Positions 44,185 through 52,900 of a DNA stretch of 64,000 bases are shown here, piece after piece; positions within the stretch are counted from its first letter, which is position 1, and every line of letters begins with the position of its first letter. The position numbers and the translations under genes were made by a program. Under the pieces are notes generated by a model. It was given only the letters and a program-made list of their open reading frames with translations, did not search any database and had not been told where the DNA came from. The stretch is from Leptothoe sp034932105 (GTDB taxonomy: Bacteria; Cyanobacteriota; Cyanobacteriia; Phormidesmidales; Phormidesmidaceae): contig NZ_JAYGIG010000015.1 of assembly GCF_034932105.1 (NCBI RefSeq), positions 1 through 64,000 on the forward strand, read 5' to 3'.

Positions 44185-45222
44185 ATGGTGGATATTGCTG
44201 CGTCTCCCTACATTCTGTTTGTGCAACACGGTTGGCATGATACCAATCGGCGGATTCACCGCTTGGGGCATGCCCTGGCAGATGAACAGGCGGAGGTGAT
44301 TGCCCCCAATTTGGGGCTAATTAAAACCTGGTGGCGGATGGAACCTTTGATTGCCGAGGTGGAACGGGTTGCGATCGCAACCCAACAGCGCCACCCCGAT
44401 CGCCCCTGGCGCATTGTCGGCCATTCCATGGGCGGCCTAATTTGGCTAGAGCTGCTGCAGCGTCACCCCGAATGGTGGGACCACATTACCTCCGTCAGCT
44501 TAGTCAGTTCCCCCGTGGGAGGAGCTGACCTGGGCCGCATGATCGACCCATTTCGCTGGGGCATCGGCATTGCCCGAGATCTAGGCACCGACCGTCGTTC
44601 CATCGCTGAACAGCTGGCCCGCTACCTGCCGATACAGACCATTGCCAGCGACTACGATGGCGGCAGCGACGGCACCGTCCCGATCCAATGCTCCCAATTT
44701 CGCCATGCCCGCTATATCCAGCTCAGGGGCATTCGCCACGACAATACCAAAGATCACCCGGAGGTCACCGCCGCCATTCGGCAGTTTTGGAGCAGCCTGG
44801 TGGAAAAACGACCTGAGAACTTGCCTGAAACCCAGCCCGACAGCTGGCGCGAAAACCAGCCCGACAGTGGGTGCGATCGCTTAGCCCCTGAAGTTGACTA
44901 TCTAGAAGACACCATCATCGGTAAACTGCAAGCCGTCGACTATCTAGAAGACACCATCATCGGTAAACTGCAAGCAATTGTCGGCATGACTGACGCCCAC
45001 CGCCGAGACTTTCACCGAGCCACCCTATGGGCCAACCTAGACTACGGTTTGACCCTCCGTACCTGGCGTCATCCCCTGGGCATTCACCATGTGTTTTTAG
45101 CCGATGCCCAGCACCGCTGCCGGTATGCTGGATTTGTCGGTTGGCCCGACACCCAGGGGCTATATGCCAACCTGGAGGAGATCTGTCGCCACCATGGCTC
45201 GGCCGCCACAGCCCAAGCCTAG
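44185..45222 (+). CDS. Alpha/beta hydrolase, lipase-like, with internal 14-residue duplication
   Basis: A 345-residue protein. ILFVQHGWHDTNR is the oxyanion region, GHSMGG the nucleophile elbow (WRIVGHSMGGLIWLEL), ASDYDGGSDGTVP a likely Asp region, and LRGIRHDNTKDHP holds the His. The first ~215 residues are the hydrolase. A Gln/Pro/Asp-rich linker with QPDSWRENQPDS follows. Then the 14-residue unit VDYLEDTIIGKLQA is repeated exactly, encoded by a 42-bp tandem duplication (44893-44934 and 44935-44976). A ~85-residue C-terminal domain of unknown type completes it. Cytoplasmic. Confidence 0.85.
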   Translation: MVDIAASPYILFVQHGWHDTNRRIHRLGHALADEQAEVIAPNLGLIKTWWRMEPLIAEVERVAIATQQRHPDRPWRIVGHSMGGLIWLELLQRHPEWWDHITSVSLVSSPVGGADLGRMIDPFRWGIGIARDLGTDRRSIAEQLARYLPIQTIASDYDGGSDGTVPIQCSQFRHARYIQLRGIRHDNTKDHPEVTAAIRQFWSSLVEKRPENLPETQPDSWRENQPDSGCDRLAPEVDYLEDTIIGKLQAVDYLEDTIIGKLQAIVGMTDAHRRDFHRATLWANLDYGLTLRTWRHPLGIHHVFLADAQHRCRYAGFVGWPDTQGLYANLEEICRHHGSAATAQA

Positions 45223-45385
45223 CAGGGAGTAACAGCCATTGTTAGCTAAGGCTTTCAGCCCTCCCCTAGGTTGTGAACCATGGGCGAAAAGCTATATTAT
45301 GCGCTGAGGCTAGATCGAAGTTTATACCGGCTTTCAGTCCCTTCGTTTCTATCCATTTCATTGCTGCCGTATCGCTGTCATTGCC

Positions 45386-46459
45386 ATGTCTCCCATTCAG
45401 AGTGCGTCTGGCATAGTCTCCATCCCATCGGTGGAACAGCCTGCTGCCAGTGCGTCTGGCATAGCTTCCATCCCATCGACCGAACGGCCTGCTGCCCCTG
45501 AATACCAGACAGCTCCTGAACCAGTTCCGGAGCTGTCCATTGTAGTACCCATGTACTGCGAGGAGTCCAATGTTGACCATTTATTTGAGCGACTAGAAAC
45601 CGTCGTCGGTGAGTTGGGGGTGACCTACGAAATTATCTGCGTTGATGATGGCAGCAAAGATAGTACACTCCTGCGGCTAATTAGCCACCACCATCGCAAT
45701 CCTGCCATTAAAGTCGTGGCCCTAGCCCGCAACTTTGGCAAGGAACTGGCCCTCACCGCCGGTTTGGACCATAGCCGAGGGCAGGCGGTGGTGCCCATCG
45801 ATGCCGACTTACAGGACCCGCCCGAATATATTCAGGCCCTGATGGAACAATGGCGGGCCGGCTACGACGTGGTCTATGCCAAACGCAACAGTCGGTTAGG
45901 GGAAACCTGGTTTAAGACATTTTCAGCCAACGGATTTTATCGGGTGATTGGCCGCATGAGTCAAGTGCCCATCCCCCAAGATACGGGCGATTTTCGGCTG
46001 ATGGACCGGCGGGTGGTAGATGCCCTGAAACAGCTCCCGGAGCGCACCCGATTTATGAAGGGGTTATTTGCCTGGGTGGGCTACCGACAAACCTTTATCA
46101 CCTATGATCGCGACCCGCGCCACAGTGGCCAAACCAAGTGGAACTACTGGAAGCTCTGGAATTTTGCCCTGGATGGCATCGTATCCTTTAGCTCTACGCC
46201 CTTGCGGGTGTGGAGCTATTTAGGATTGATGATTTCTGCTATCTCTTTCGTATATGCGTCGTTTTTAGTGATTCGTACGCTGGTCCTGGGCATTGATCTA
46301 CCGGGCTATGCATCCCTGATGGTAGCTATTTTATTTTTGGGCGGTATTCAGCTAGTGAGCCTTGGCATCATAGGTGAATATTTGGGTCGGGTCTATGAGG
46401 AAGTCAAGCAACGACCGCTGTACTTAGTGCGGGAGTTTTATGGGGGCCAGGCAAAATAA
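45386..46459 (+). CDS. GT2 family glycosyltransferase, GtrB/DPM1-like, membrane-bound
   Basis: Likely transfers a sugar from a nucleotide donor to polyprenyl phosphate. It is 357 residues. The N-terminal 42 residues are a twice-repeated Ser/Pro-rich unit (SASGIVSIPSVEQPAA and SASGIASIPSTERPAA) encoded by a 48-bp tandem duplication. The GT-A domain follows: LSIVVPMYCEESNVDHLFER, IICVDDGSKDST, ALARNFGKELALTAGLDHS, PIDADLQDPP and QDTGDFRLMDRRVV. Two C-terminal membrane helices match GtrB. It leads a run of three same-strand genes with a VTT protein and a GT39 protein. Confidence 0.92.
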   Translation: MSPIQSASGIVSIPSVEQPAASASGIASIPSTERPAAPEYQTAPEPVPELSIVVPMYCEESNVDHLFERLETVVGELGVTYEIICVDDGSKDSTLLRLISHHHRNPAIKVVALARNFGKELALTAGLDHSRGQAVVPIDADLQDPPEYIQALMEQWRAGYDVVYAKRNSRLGETWFKTFSANGFYRVIGRMSQVPIPQDTGDFRLMDRRVVDALKQLPERTRFMKGLFAWVGYRQTFITYDRDPRHSGQTKWNYWKLWNFALDGIVSFSSTPLRVWSYLGLMISAISFVYASFLVIRTLVLGIDLPGYASLMVAILFLGGIQLVSLGIIGEYLGRVYEEVKQRPLYLVREFYGGQAK

Positions 46460-46523
46460 TGCAGATGAGTCTTCTTCCCCCTTCCCCCAGGGGGGCTGGG
46501 GGGAATCTACAATCCATGGAGTT

Positions 46524-46571
46524 ATGGAATCATCCCCCTCGGTCCCCTTTTAAAAAGGGGGATGATTCCAT
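46524..46571. repeat. Perfect 15-bp inverted repeat between glycosyltransferase and VTT genes
   Basis: ATGGAATCATCCCCC (46524-46538) pairs exactly with GGGGGATGATTCCAT (46557-46571) around an 18-base loop that contains TTTTAAAA. Direct copies of CCATGGAGTT flank it. It resembles dispersed cyanobacterial hairpin repeats and could attenuate transcription within the cluster. Confidence 0.8.
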
Positions 46572-46646
46572 GGAGTTGGATTTTATTTACGCTAAAAAGC
46601 TGGGGAAGTCTTCGATCCTTTTGCCCATGGGGGATTCCCTCGATAC

Positions 46647-47363
46647 ATGGCTAAGATAAAGCGCTCCATTTTCATCATTGTTCTGGGGGGGATTGTTGCC
46701 ACGGCCATCGCCATGGTCTCTCTGGGGGGCATTGACCCAGGGTGGTTGCAGACTACCCTAGACCGGGCAGGCATTTGGGGACCGCTGATCTATATTGGAA
46801 TTTACACAGTGGCGACGGTGTTGGTGCTGCCGTCAACGGTGTTAAACCTGGCGGGGGGTGCCCTGTTTGGCCCTTGGCTCGGGTCGTTGTGGACCACGAT
46901 TGGAGCCCTAGTGGCTGCCATTGTCGCCTTTGGGTTTACCCGCACCATTGGTCGGGAGCTAGTGGCTAAGCGGTTGGCGGGTCATTGGCAAACCCTCGAT
47001 GCGGAAATTCGCCAGGGCGGCATGGTGTATATCTTCTCCATTCGCCTGTTGCCGGTGATTCCCTATGGACTGGTCAATTTTGCCGCCGGTCTTACGGCCA
47101 TTAGTTGGAAAGACTATGTGGTGGGGACCGCCCTGGGCACACTCCCAGGGGTATTACCTTTTGTGCTGTTGGGTAGTTCTGGCCTCACCCTGTCCCAAAC
47201 GGGGGACCTGCTGCCTCTGGTGGTGGCCTTGACCTTAATTGGTCTGTTGGTGGGTGGGGCCACCTGGTATCGACGGCGGCACTCTCTGCCAGACAGCCTG
47301 CCTGACAGCCTGTCTGACGGCCTACCTATCCCCCCAGACCGCGACGAAAACCGCATCCCTTGA
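46647..47363 (+). CDS. TVP38/TMEM64 (VTT/DedA-like) membrane protein
   Basis: A 238-residue membrane protein with about six hydrophobic segments. The VTT core is VLVLPSTVLNLAGGALFGPWLGSLW, followed by RTIGRELVAKRLAG and the family signature IFSIRLLPVIPYGLVNFAAGL. DedA/VTT proteins are proposed lipid scramblases or undecaprenyl-phosphate recyclers. Its position between two polyprenyl-phosphate-sugar type glycosyltransferases fits a lipid-carrier role. The C-terminal tail carries repeats (SLPDSLPDSLSDGLP). Confidence 0.88.
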   Translation: MAKIKRSIFIIVLGGIVATAIAMVSLGGIDPGWLQTTLDRAGIWGPLIYIGIYTVATVLVLPSTVLNLAGGALFGPWLGSLWTTIGALVAAIVAFGFTRTIGRELVAKRLAGHWQTLDAEIRQGGMVYIFSIRLLPVIPYGLVNFAAGLTAISWKDYVVGTALGTLPGVLPFVLLGSSGLTLSQTGDLLPLVVALTLIGLLVGGATWYRRRHSLPDSLPDSLSDGLPIPPDRDENRIP

Positions 47364-47375
47364 AGGAGATTTCCT

Positions 47376-49064
47376 GTGTTACCACCTCCCAATGCTACTA
47401 GCCCCATGGGCACACCGCCAAAGCCCTTTGCCTCGATGCGGCTGGAATGGATATTGTTGGCGGCGGTTGCGATCGCAGGTTTCATCCGCATGCTCTACAT
47501 CGGCGTAAGAGAGCTATGGTACGACGAAGTCTTGTCCCTATTACTATCCACCACTCTCCGCACCGGCTATGTGGATCCCCCCGACACCCCCATTGCTCTA
47601 GCCAGCTACGGTGCGCTGTTACAGCTGCCCCCCTTCAGCGGCGTCACCGACTTTATCGCCGCCATCAAACCTTTGCTCCAGGGCCTGGTGGGTCGAGAAC
47701 CCCATCCCCCCCTGTTCTTCCTTTCCCAATACCTGTGGTTACTCCTCACTGGTAACCAGGAAATCTCCTTGCGCAGCCTAAACCTGTTGCTCAGCCTCGG
47801 GGCCATCCTCGGAGCCTATGGCATGGGCAAGGCCCTCTTCCACCATCGGGGCGGACTTTTATTAGCTGCCCTATTGGGCCTAAATCCCTTCTTCTGGTTT
47901 CATTCCCTCAACATGCGCATGTATTGTCCAACTGTTTTGTGGGTCACCCTGGGGGGGTGGGCCGTATTACAGCTATGCTATCAGCGTCCGTCTCGCCCCA
48001 TGCGACTGCTGTGGTATCTGCTCTTAACCCTCGCCATCACAGGGGGGATATTAACCTACTATCTCTCTGCCCTATGGTTTTTTGCCCTCGGGGGCGTGAT
48101 TTTAATCAAAGACCGCAAGCACTGGTGGCACTATGGCCTCTTGGCCCTCGGGGCCGCCGGATTAGCCGCCCCCTGGTTTTATTGGGGACTGCCCCAACAG
48201 CTCAGAAATGTTGATCTAAAACGCTTCGCAACCGACAAGAGTTTCCTAGAAACCATCCCCCACCATATCCAAGGTGTACTGGAAGTATTAGGCATTCAGC
48301 TACTGGTGGGAGATTGGGCAACCAGCCTCCCACCAGGGATTGTGTTGGCCATAGGAGCATTGGTGTTCCTGGGGCTAGCTGCTATCATCTGGCATCTGGG
48401 ATGTTTGTTGCGCCAAGAGTCTCCTGCACTGCTAGTAACGGTTCTAGTGTTGGCGTGTTTACCCCTGTTGTTAATGCTGGCTTACGATATCTTTTCAGGT
48501 AAGTCCACCCTAGCCTGGGGCTTTGGCCGCAGTGCAGTTTTTATCTTGCCGGGGCTGTTGTTATTGGTCACCGCCTGGGTGATGAACCTATCTATCACCT
48601 GGCAGAAGCCCATGGTACTAGCCATATTGTTACTGTACCTTGGGTTGAATATGGCCGATATGGCTGGCCGCAATCGCCAGATGTTCCACCAGATTGCAGC
48701 GGCCAGTGCCGCGTCAGATTCCACCCTAATTGCCATGAACTCCAAAGCCTGGGGCCATGTGCTGCGGCTGGTGTATTACTTGCCCCAGGATACTCCGGTA
48801 AAGTTGTTGGCAACAAACCCGACCATGTTACCAAAAGCATTGGAGACTCTATTGTCTGATCCGAGTGAATCCTATGATCAGGTGCTGTGGTTAGAGGCGG
48901 AAAGGCCAGTTTGGAAAGCTCCAACGGAGTCTGAGGCAAAGACAATTCGGGATGATGTTGAGCGGCTTTTAACTGCCCAGTATGGGTCGGTGGAGCAGCG
49001 TCAATTGGTAGGCACCATGGATTTGGATCGATTTAGGTTAGGTATTTATCAGAAAGGGGCGTAG
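47376..49064 (+). CDS. GT39-type membrane glycosyltransferase
   Basis: A 562-residue protein of the GT-C fold (PMT/ArnT type). About ten membrane helices. ELWYDEVLSLLLSTT near the N-terminus holds the conserved Asp-Glu of the first outer loop. GREPHPPLFFLSQYLWLLL is also typical of GT39. It uses a polyprenyl-phosphate sugar outside the membrane, so the upstream GT2 protein could make its donor. It starts 13 bp after the VTT stop. The C-terminal soluble part (from ~460) is family-variable. Acceptor unknown. Confidence 0.9.
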   Translation: MLPPPNATSPMGTPPKPFASMRLEWILLAAVAIAGFIRMLYIGVRELWYDEVLSLLLSTTLRTGYVDPPDTPIALASYGALLQLPPFSGVTDFIAAIKPLLQGLVGREPHPPLFFLSQYLWLLLTGNQEISLRSLNLLLSLGAILGAYGMGKALFHHRGGLLLAALLGLNPFFWFHSLNMRMYCPTVLWVTLGGWAVLQLCYQRPSRPMRLLWYLLLTLAITGGILTYYLSALWFFALGGVILIKDRKHWWHYGLLALGAAGLAAPWFYWGLPQQLRNVDLKRFATDKSFLETIPHHIQGVLEVLGIQLLVGDWATSLPPGIVLAIGALVFLGLAAIIWHLGCLLRQESPALLVTVLVLACLPLLLMLAYDIFSGKSTLAWGFGRSAVFILPGLLLLVTAWVMNLSITWQKPMVLAILLLYLGLNMADMAGRNRQMFHQIAAASAASDSTLIAMNSKAWGHVLRLVYYLPQDTPVKLLATNPTMLPKALETLLSDPSESYDQVLWLEAERPVWKAPTESEAKTIRDDVERLLTAQYGSVEQRQLVGTMDLDRFRLGIYQKGA

Positions 49065-49095
49065 CAGCTGGATTTTGAAAGGGTTATGGTCAACC

Positions 49096-49950
49096 CTAAA
49101 CATCTTCTAACATCGAAAGCTGTTCTCCCTGTTGTCGTTCATAGAACACTTCTTCCACATCACCCCGCCGAAATAACGGTTGCTGCTGGCGCTTCGACAA
49201 CCGATGTTCCAAACCAGCTTTAATCAACAGATCCAACACATCCTTCTTCCGCTGGCCAAACATTGTCGCCGCATCCTGGAGACGAATCCACTGCTGACGG
49301 AACAGGTCCAAAATTTTCTCCTCCGGCTCTTGCTGAATGCGGGTCAGCAGAAGCTTAGCCAAAAGCCAGCAAGCCTTAGTATCCGCCTCCGCCCGGTGGG
49401 ACACCCCCACATCAAAGTTAAAATGCTTCACCAGGTTAGGCAAACTGCGGGACGGCAGATCCGCCAACATTAACCGGGACAGCAGCACCGTACAAAACCG
49501 ATGGCTGGGGGGACGATAGTAATGCACATCCAGCCGCTTATACTCAGACTGAAGAAAGCCGTAGTCAAAATCCAGGTTGTGGGCCGTGAGGATATCTTGA
49601 CGTAGCAGGGGTTCATAGTCGGCCCAAATATCCTCAGGGTAGGGGGCCTGACTCACCATGGCGGTGGTAATACCCGTGATTTTAGTAATGAAGGGGGGGA
49701 CCTTACCCATGGGGTTCAGCAGGGAGGTTTTTTGCTGCAAAATACCCTCAGCCAGGTTGGCCTTGATGACGGAAACCTCTATGACGCTTGACTTATAGGC
49801 GATGGAACCGGTAGTTTCAACATCCACAACGGTGAGGGTAGACTCGCTCACCCGCTGGTAAAAGGCCAGCAGCTGTTTAGATAAAAGGGAAGATTGGCCC
49901 TGATATTTTTTCCCCGGTGGGTTGTGGACAGTGGCCATGGTGGGTGGCAA
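49096..49950 (-). CDS. DnaQ-like 3'-5' exonuclease (DEDDh)
   Basis: A 284-residue protein. Exo I VVDVETTGSIAYKSSVIEVS supplies Asp/Glu. Exo II LTAHNLDFDYGFLQ supplies Asp. Exo III SHRAEADTKACWLLAKLL supplies His/Asp. So this is the DEDDh subclass, like the DNA polymerase III epsilon subunit. The C-terminal ~80 residues (LFRQQWIRLQDAATMFGQRK, then RLSKRQQQPLFRRGDVEEV) form a helical/winged-helix-like part that is unusual for epsilon and may direct it to a partner. Convergent with the GT39 gene. Confidence 0.9.
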   Translation of the reverse strand: MPPTMATVHNPPGKKYQGQSSLLSKQLLAFYQRVSESTLTVVDVETTGSIAYKSSVIEVSVIKANLAEGILQQKTSLLNPMGKVPPFITKITGITTAMVSQAPYPEDIWADYEPLLRQDILTAHNLDFDYGFLQSEYKRLDVHYYRPPSHRFCTVLLSRLMLADLPSRSLPNLVKHFNFDVGVSHRAEADTKACWLLAKLLLTRIQQEPEEKILDLFRQQWIRLQDAATMFGQRKKDVLDLLIKAGLEHRLSKRQQQPLFRRGDVEEVFYERQQGEQLSMLEDV

Positions 49951-50125
49951 GGACAGCGTCGTTATTGTAGCGCTTGGCGTTCAGCAAATTCGCGTTAGGC
50001 AATACTCTTCACTTGATACAGCGCTTCAATCGGTATCTGTAAACCAATGCTGTGGAACGTGACTTGGAATTTATCACCTTGGTCAAGAGCTGCCGTAGTG
50101 GGAAACAAGGGTGCCAAAAAATTAG

Positions 50126-50213
50126 GGGCACCCCCAAGGGATGCCCCTACATTGCGATCATTTAACCAACATATTGCCCAATCCTGGCATCCCCCAAGGG
50201 GATGCTTCTACAT
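50126..50213. repeat. Two related GC-rich hairpin repeats
   Basis: GGGGCACCCCCAAGGGATGC followed by CCCTACAT (about 50126-50153) and GGCATCCCCCAAGGGGATGC followed by TTCTACAT (about 50186-50213) are diverged copies. Each can fold on itself. They sit at the 3' end of rpiA; the second overlaps its last codons by a few bases. Dispersed repeats of this type are common in cyanobacteria. Confidence 0.65.
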
Positions 50214-50915
50214 GGTGCGAACAGACGCCTTCCCATCAATCACTTCGCCGATGAGCACTTCATCCACCACACCTACAAACAACCCATTCTCCAGCACCCC
50301 TGGAATGTTGTTAATAGTCTTCTCCAGCTCAGCTGGATCATCAATCCCCGCCATGGTCACATCCAGCACCATGTTCCCCTGATCTGTAATCACCGGACCA
50401 TCCTTCTTAATCCCCATGCGCAGCTCAGGTTTTCCGCCCAACGCCTCAAGGGCACGGGTCACCGGAGTCACCGCCATGGGCAGCACTTCCACCGGCAACG
50501 CAAAGGTAGACCCCAGCTTATCCACCAGCTTGGAGCTATCCACCACCACAATAAAGCGCGCAGCCAAACTATCTACCACCTTCTCGCGAGTGTGGGCCGC
50601 ACCACCACCCTTAATCAAATTCTGCTGAGGATCCACTTCATCCGCACCATCAATGGCAATGTCAATGCGGGGCGCTTCATCCAGTGTGGTTAGCGGAATA
50701 CCATGTTTTTTCGCCAATACAGACGCCTGAAATGACGTGGGAATTCCCACAACGTCAGTAATTTCGCCAGCGGCCAACCGCTCGCCAATAAACTGAATCG
50801 CAAAAGCTGTGGTGGAACCCGTGCCCAGACCCACAATCGAGCCAGACTTTACCTGGGCGGCGGCGGCGCGACCCACTTCCTGCTTCATTAACTTAACCGG
50901 GTCCATATCTGCCAT
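50208..50915 (-). CDS. rpiA: Ribose-5-phosphate isomerase A
   Basis: Interconverts ribose-5-phosphate and ribulose-5-phosphate in the Calvin and pentose-phosphate cycles. It is 235 residues. Motifs are SIVGLGTGSTTAFAIQFIGE (phosphate loop), DIAIDGADEVDPQQNLIKGG (catalytic Asp and Glu), FIVVVDSSKLVDKLG and LPVEVLPMA. The ATG at 50915 is preceded by AGGAG-like AGAGGAGTT. Normal length. Its last codons run into the hairpin repeat described at 50126-50213. Confidence 0.97.
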   Translation of the reverse strand: MADMDPVKLMKQEVGRAAAAQVKSGSIVGLGTGSTTAFAIQFIGERLAAGEITDVVGIPTSFQASVLAKKHGIPLTTLDEAPRIDIAIDGADEVDPQQNLIKGGGAAHTREKVVDSLAARFIVVVDSSKLVDKLGSTFALPVEVLPMAVTPVTRALEALGGKPELRMGIKKDGPVITDQGNMVLDVTMAGIDDPAELEKTINNIPGVLENGLFVGVVDEVLIGEVIDGKASVRTM

Positions 50916-51536
50916 GGTGTGGATAACTCCTCTAATCGTCTTATATAAAGCAGCATTGCTGAGACCTGCCTAAACCAGCCTGAAAAGGATCAACCCCGAT
51001 CTCAAGCAATAGCTTATGGCTCCATCAGCAACAGCTCATCTTCGGTATCTAGCATGACGGATATCGGGTCAGCTGCATAGATAACAGGGTGAACAAATAC
51101 GGTCATTGTCCATTGAGAGGATAAATCGATCTGACCAAAGAACCATAATTCGTTGGCGTTCTCTATTCCCTCTGGGAAGGCTATGCCAACGACTCCGCTC
51201 AGCTAACACCTACCATAGTCCAGGATCTTTTAGATGCATTTATCCGGATAATGATCATTGTCAAAGTAAACTACAAACTTGGTTGATAAATGTCAGTAAG
51301 TGCCTAGAATTATGGCAATTTAATTATCATTAAAAAACTCAGGGATGCTCGCTGTTTATAGGATTTACGCCTTTGAATTCTAGAATTAAGTAGAACAGAC
51401 GTGCTTGAATATGGCCCTTCAGGGTACGTCCGTTAGGCGTCAGATTCGCTTCCATATAGTTAGCATTTAGTTAAATAATCGTAGTTCGAACGACCTACAT
51501 TCACCCCTAGATGCGCCGACACAATTAGGTAGCACC
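50916..51536. other. ~620-bp gene-poor divergent intergenic stretch
   Basis: No gene firmly supported. On the minus strand, a 33-codon frame beginning MTVFVHPVIYAADPISVML ends near 51017; it has no clear ribosome site and may be a small protein or chance. Plus-strand ORF 51106-51333 lacks features. It presumably holds promoters for rpiA and the CHAT gene. Confidence 0.4.
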
Positions 51537-52880
51537 ATGATTTTTTTACTTGATTCCCTAACCCTTCCCCGTCGATTACTACGCTGGGTTTTAGCTCCCT
51601 TGGCCTGCTTGCTCGTCGTCGTTCCCACCTATGCCATGCCTCAGGAACTCACCCTGAGTCAAAAAGTTGTCATTATGGAACAGAGGCTGGAAGCAGACTA
51701 CGAAACCTATTTTGGTGAAGACCTGGCTGAGGTGACCCAAACTTCTGAAGAAATGGCAGCAACCTTGGCTCGTCTGAGTGAAGAAACTGGCACGACCCCC
51801 GCAATTTTATGGGCCATTCCCCGCTCGGACCATCTGCACTTAGTATTGCTGACCCCCAATGGTGAGCCCATTGTCCGGGACCTGTATGATGTGCCAAAGG
51901 ACCTGTTAGAGAAAACCACCGAACAGTTTCATCGCCACATTAGCCGTCCCTCGAATAACGCCTATATGCCTGCCGCTCGCCAGCTGCACGATTGGCTGAT
52001 TGCCCCCTATGAAGACGAGTTTCTAAAACCGGCCGGGATTGACACCCTCCTGGTCTGTGCCGGTGATGGTCTCAGGGGTCTGGCCCTACCCGCCCTCCAT
52101 GACGGTGAGCAGTTTTTGGTGGAAAAATATAGCCTAACCAGCATTCCAGCTTTTAACTTGATCGATGCCAACTATGAGGCCATTGAGCTAAGTAAATTGC
52201 TAGCCGTGGGGGCTTCTGAGTTTACGGATCTGGCTCCCTTGCCTGCGGTCCCGGTGGAGCTGTCGAATATTGCTTGGCAGTTGAGAACCGCTGAGGAGAC
52301 GGACCGCGATTGGGAAGGTCGCTCTCTGCTTAACCAAACCTTTACCTTAGAAAATTTCAATGCCCTCCTAGGTCGCCAGTCCTATGACATCGTGCATTTG
52401 GCCACCCATGCCGAGTTCAAACCCGGTAGGCCAGACAATTCCTACATTCAGTTCTGGGACCAGCGGCTTACCCTGGCAGAGATGCATACGCTCGATTGGC
52501 AACTGCCGAACCTGGAGCTACTGGTGCTGAGTGCCTGTGAAACAGCCGTGGGAGACAGCAATGCCGAACTCGGTTTTGCTGGATTGGCCTTGAGGGCGGG
52601 GGTTAAATCCGCCGTGGCCAGTCTATGGGATGTGAGTGATGGGGGCACCCTGGCCCTGATGAGCGAGTTTTATCACCAGCTGCCCCAAACTACCACCAAG
52701 GCTGCAGCTCTCCGCCAGGCCCAGCTAAATCTGCTCAGAGATGATACCCAGGCCATTGATCTCAGTCAATGGCAAAAGTCAGTTGGCACTGATCTGGGCG
52801 CCCAGATTGGCACCGATATTGACTCCCTATCCCATCCCTTCTACTGGGCCGGATTTACCCTGCTCAGTAGCCCATGGTAA
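51537..52880 (+). CDS. Secreted CHAT-domain cysteine protease-like protein
   Basis: A 447-residue protein. An N-terminal signal peptide or anchor spans ~16-33 (WVLAPLACLLVVVPTYA). A mixed middle region leads to the CHAT domain (~160-445): ARQLHDWLIAPYEDEF, AGDGLRGLALPALHDG, the catalytic His291 in HLATHAEF and Cys334 in LLVLSACETAVGD, ending HPFYWAGFTLLSSPW. The dyad is intact. CHAT enzymes are separase/caspase relatives used in defence and signalling, but in cyanobacteria many are secreted and usually linked to TPR repeats, which are absent here. A separate caspase-like gene at 34604-36751 is inactive. Confidence 0.92.
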   Translation: MIFLLDSLTLPRRLLRWVLAPLACLLVVVPTYAMPQELTLSQKVVIMEQRLEADYETYFGEDLAEVTQTSEEMAATLARLSEETGTTPAILWAIPRSDHLHLVLLTPNGEPIVRDLYDVPKDLLEKTTEQFHRHISRPSNNAYMPAARQLHDWLIAPYEDEFLKPAGIDTLLVCAGDGLRGLALPALHDGEQFLVEKYSLTSIPAFNLIDANYEAIELSKLLAVGASEFTDLAPLPAVPVELSNIAWQLRTAEETDRDWEGRSLLNQTFTLENFNALLGRQSYDIVHLATHAEFKPGRPDNSYIQFWDQRLTLAEMHTLDWQLPNLELLVLSACETAVGDSNAELGFAGLALRAGVKSAVASLWDVSDGGTLALMSEFYHQLPQTTTKAAALRQAQLNLLRDDTQAIDLSQWQKSVGTDLGAQIGTDIDSLSHPFYWAGFTLLSSPW

Positions 52881-52900
52881 TTTTGGCAGTGCCCTAGGGC

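Noticed and set aside
51106..51333. 75-codon plus-strand ORF upstream of the CHAT gene
   Set aside because: No recognised motif or ribosome site; composition like non-coding DNA.
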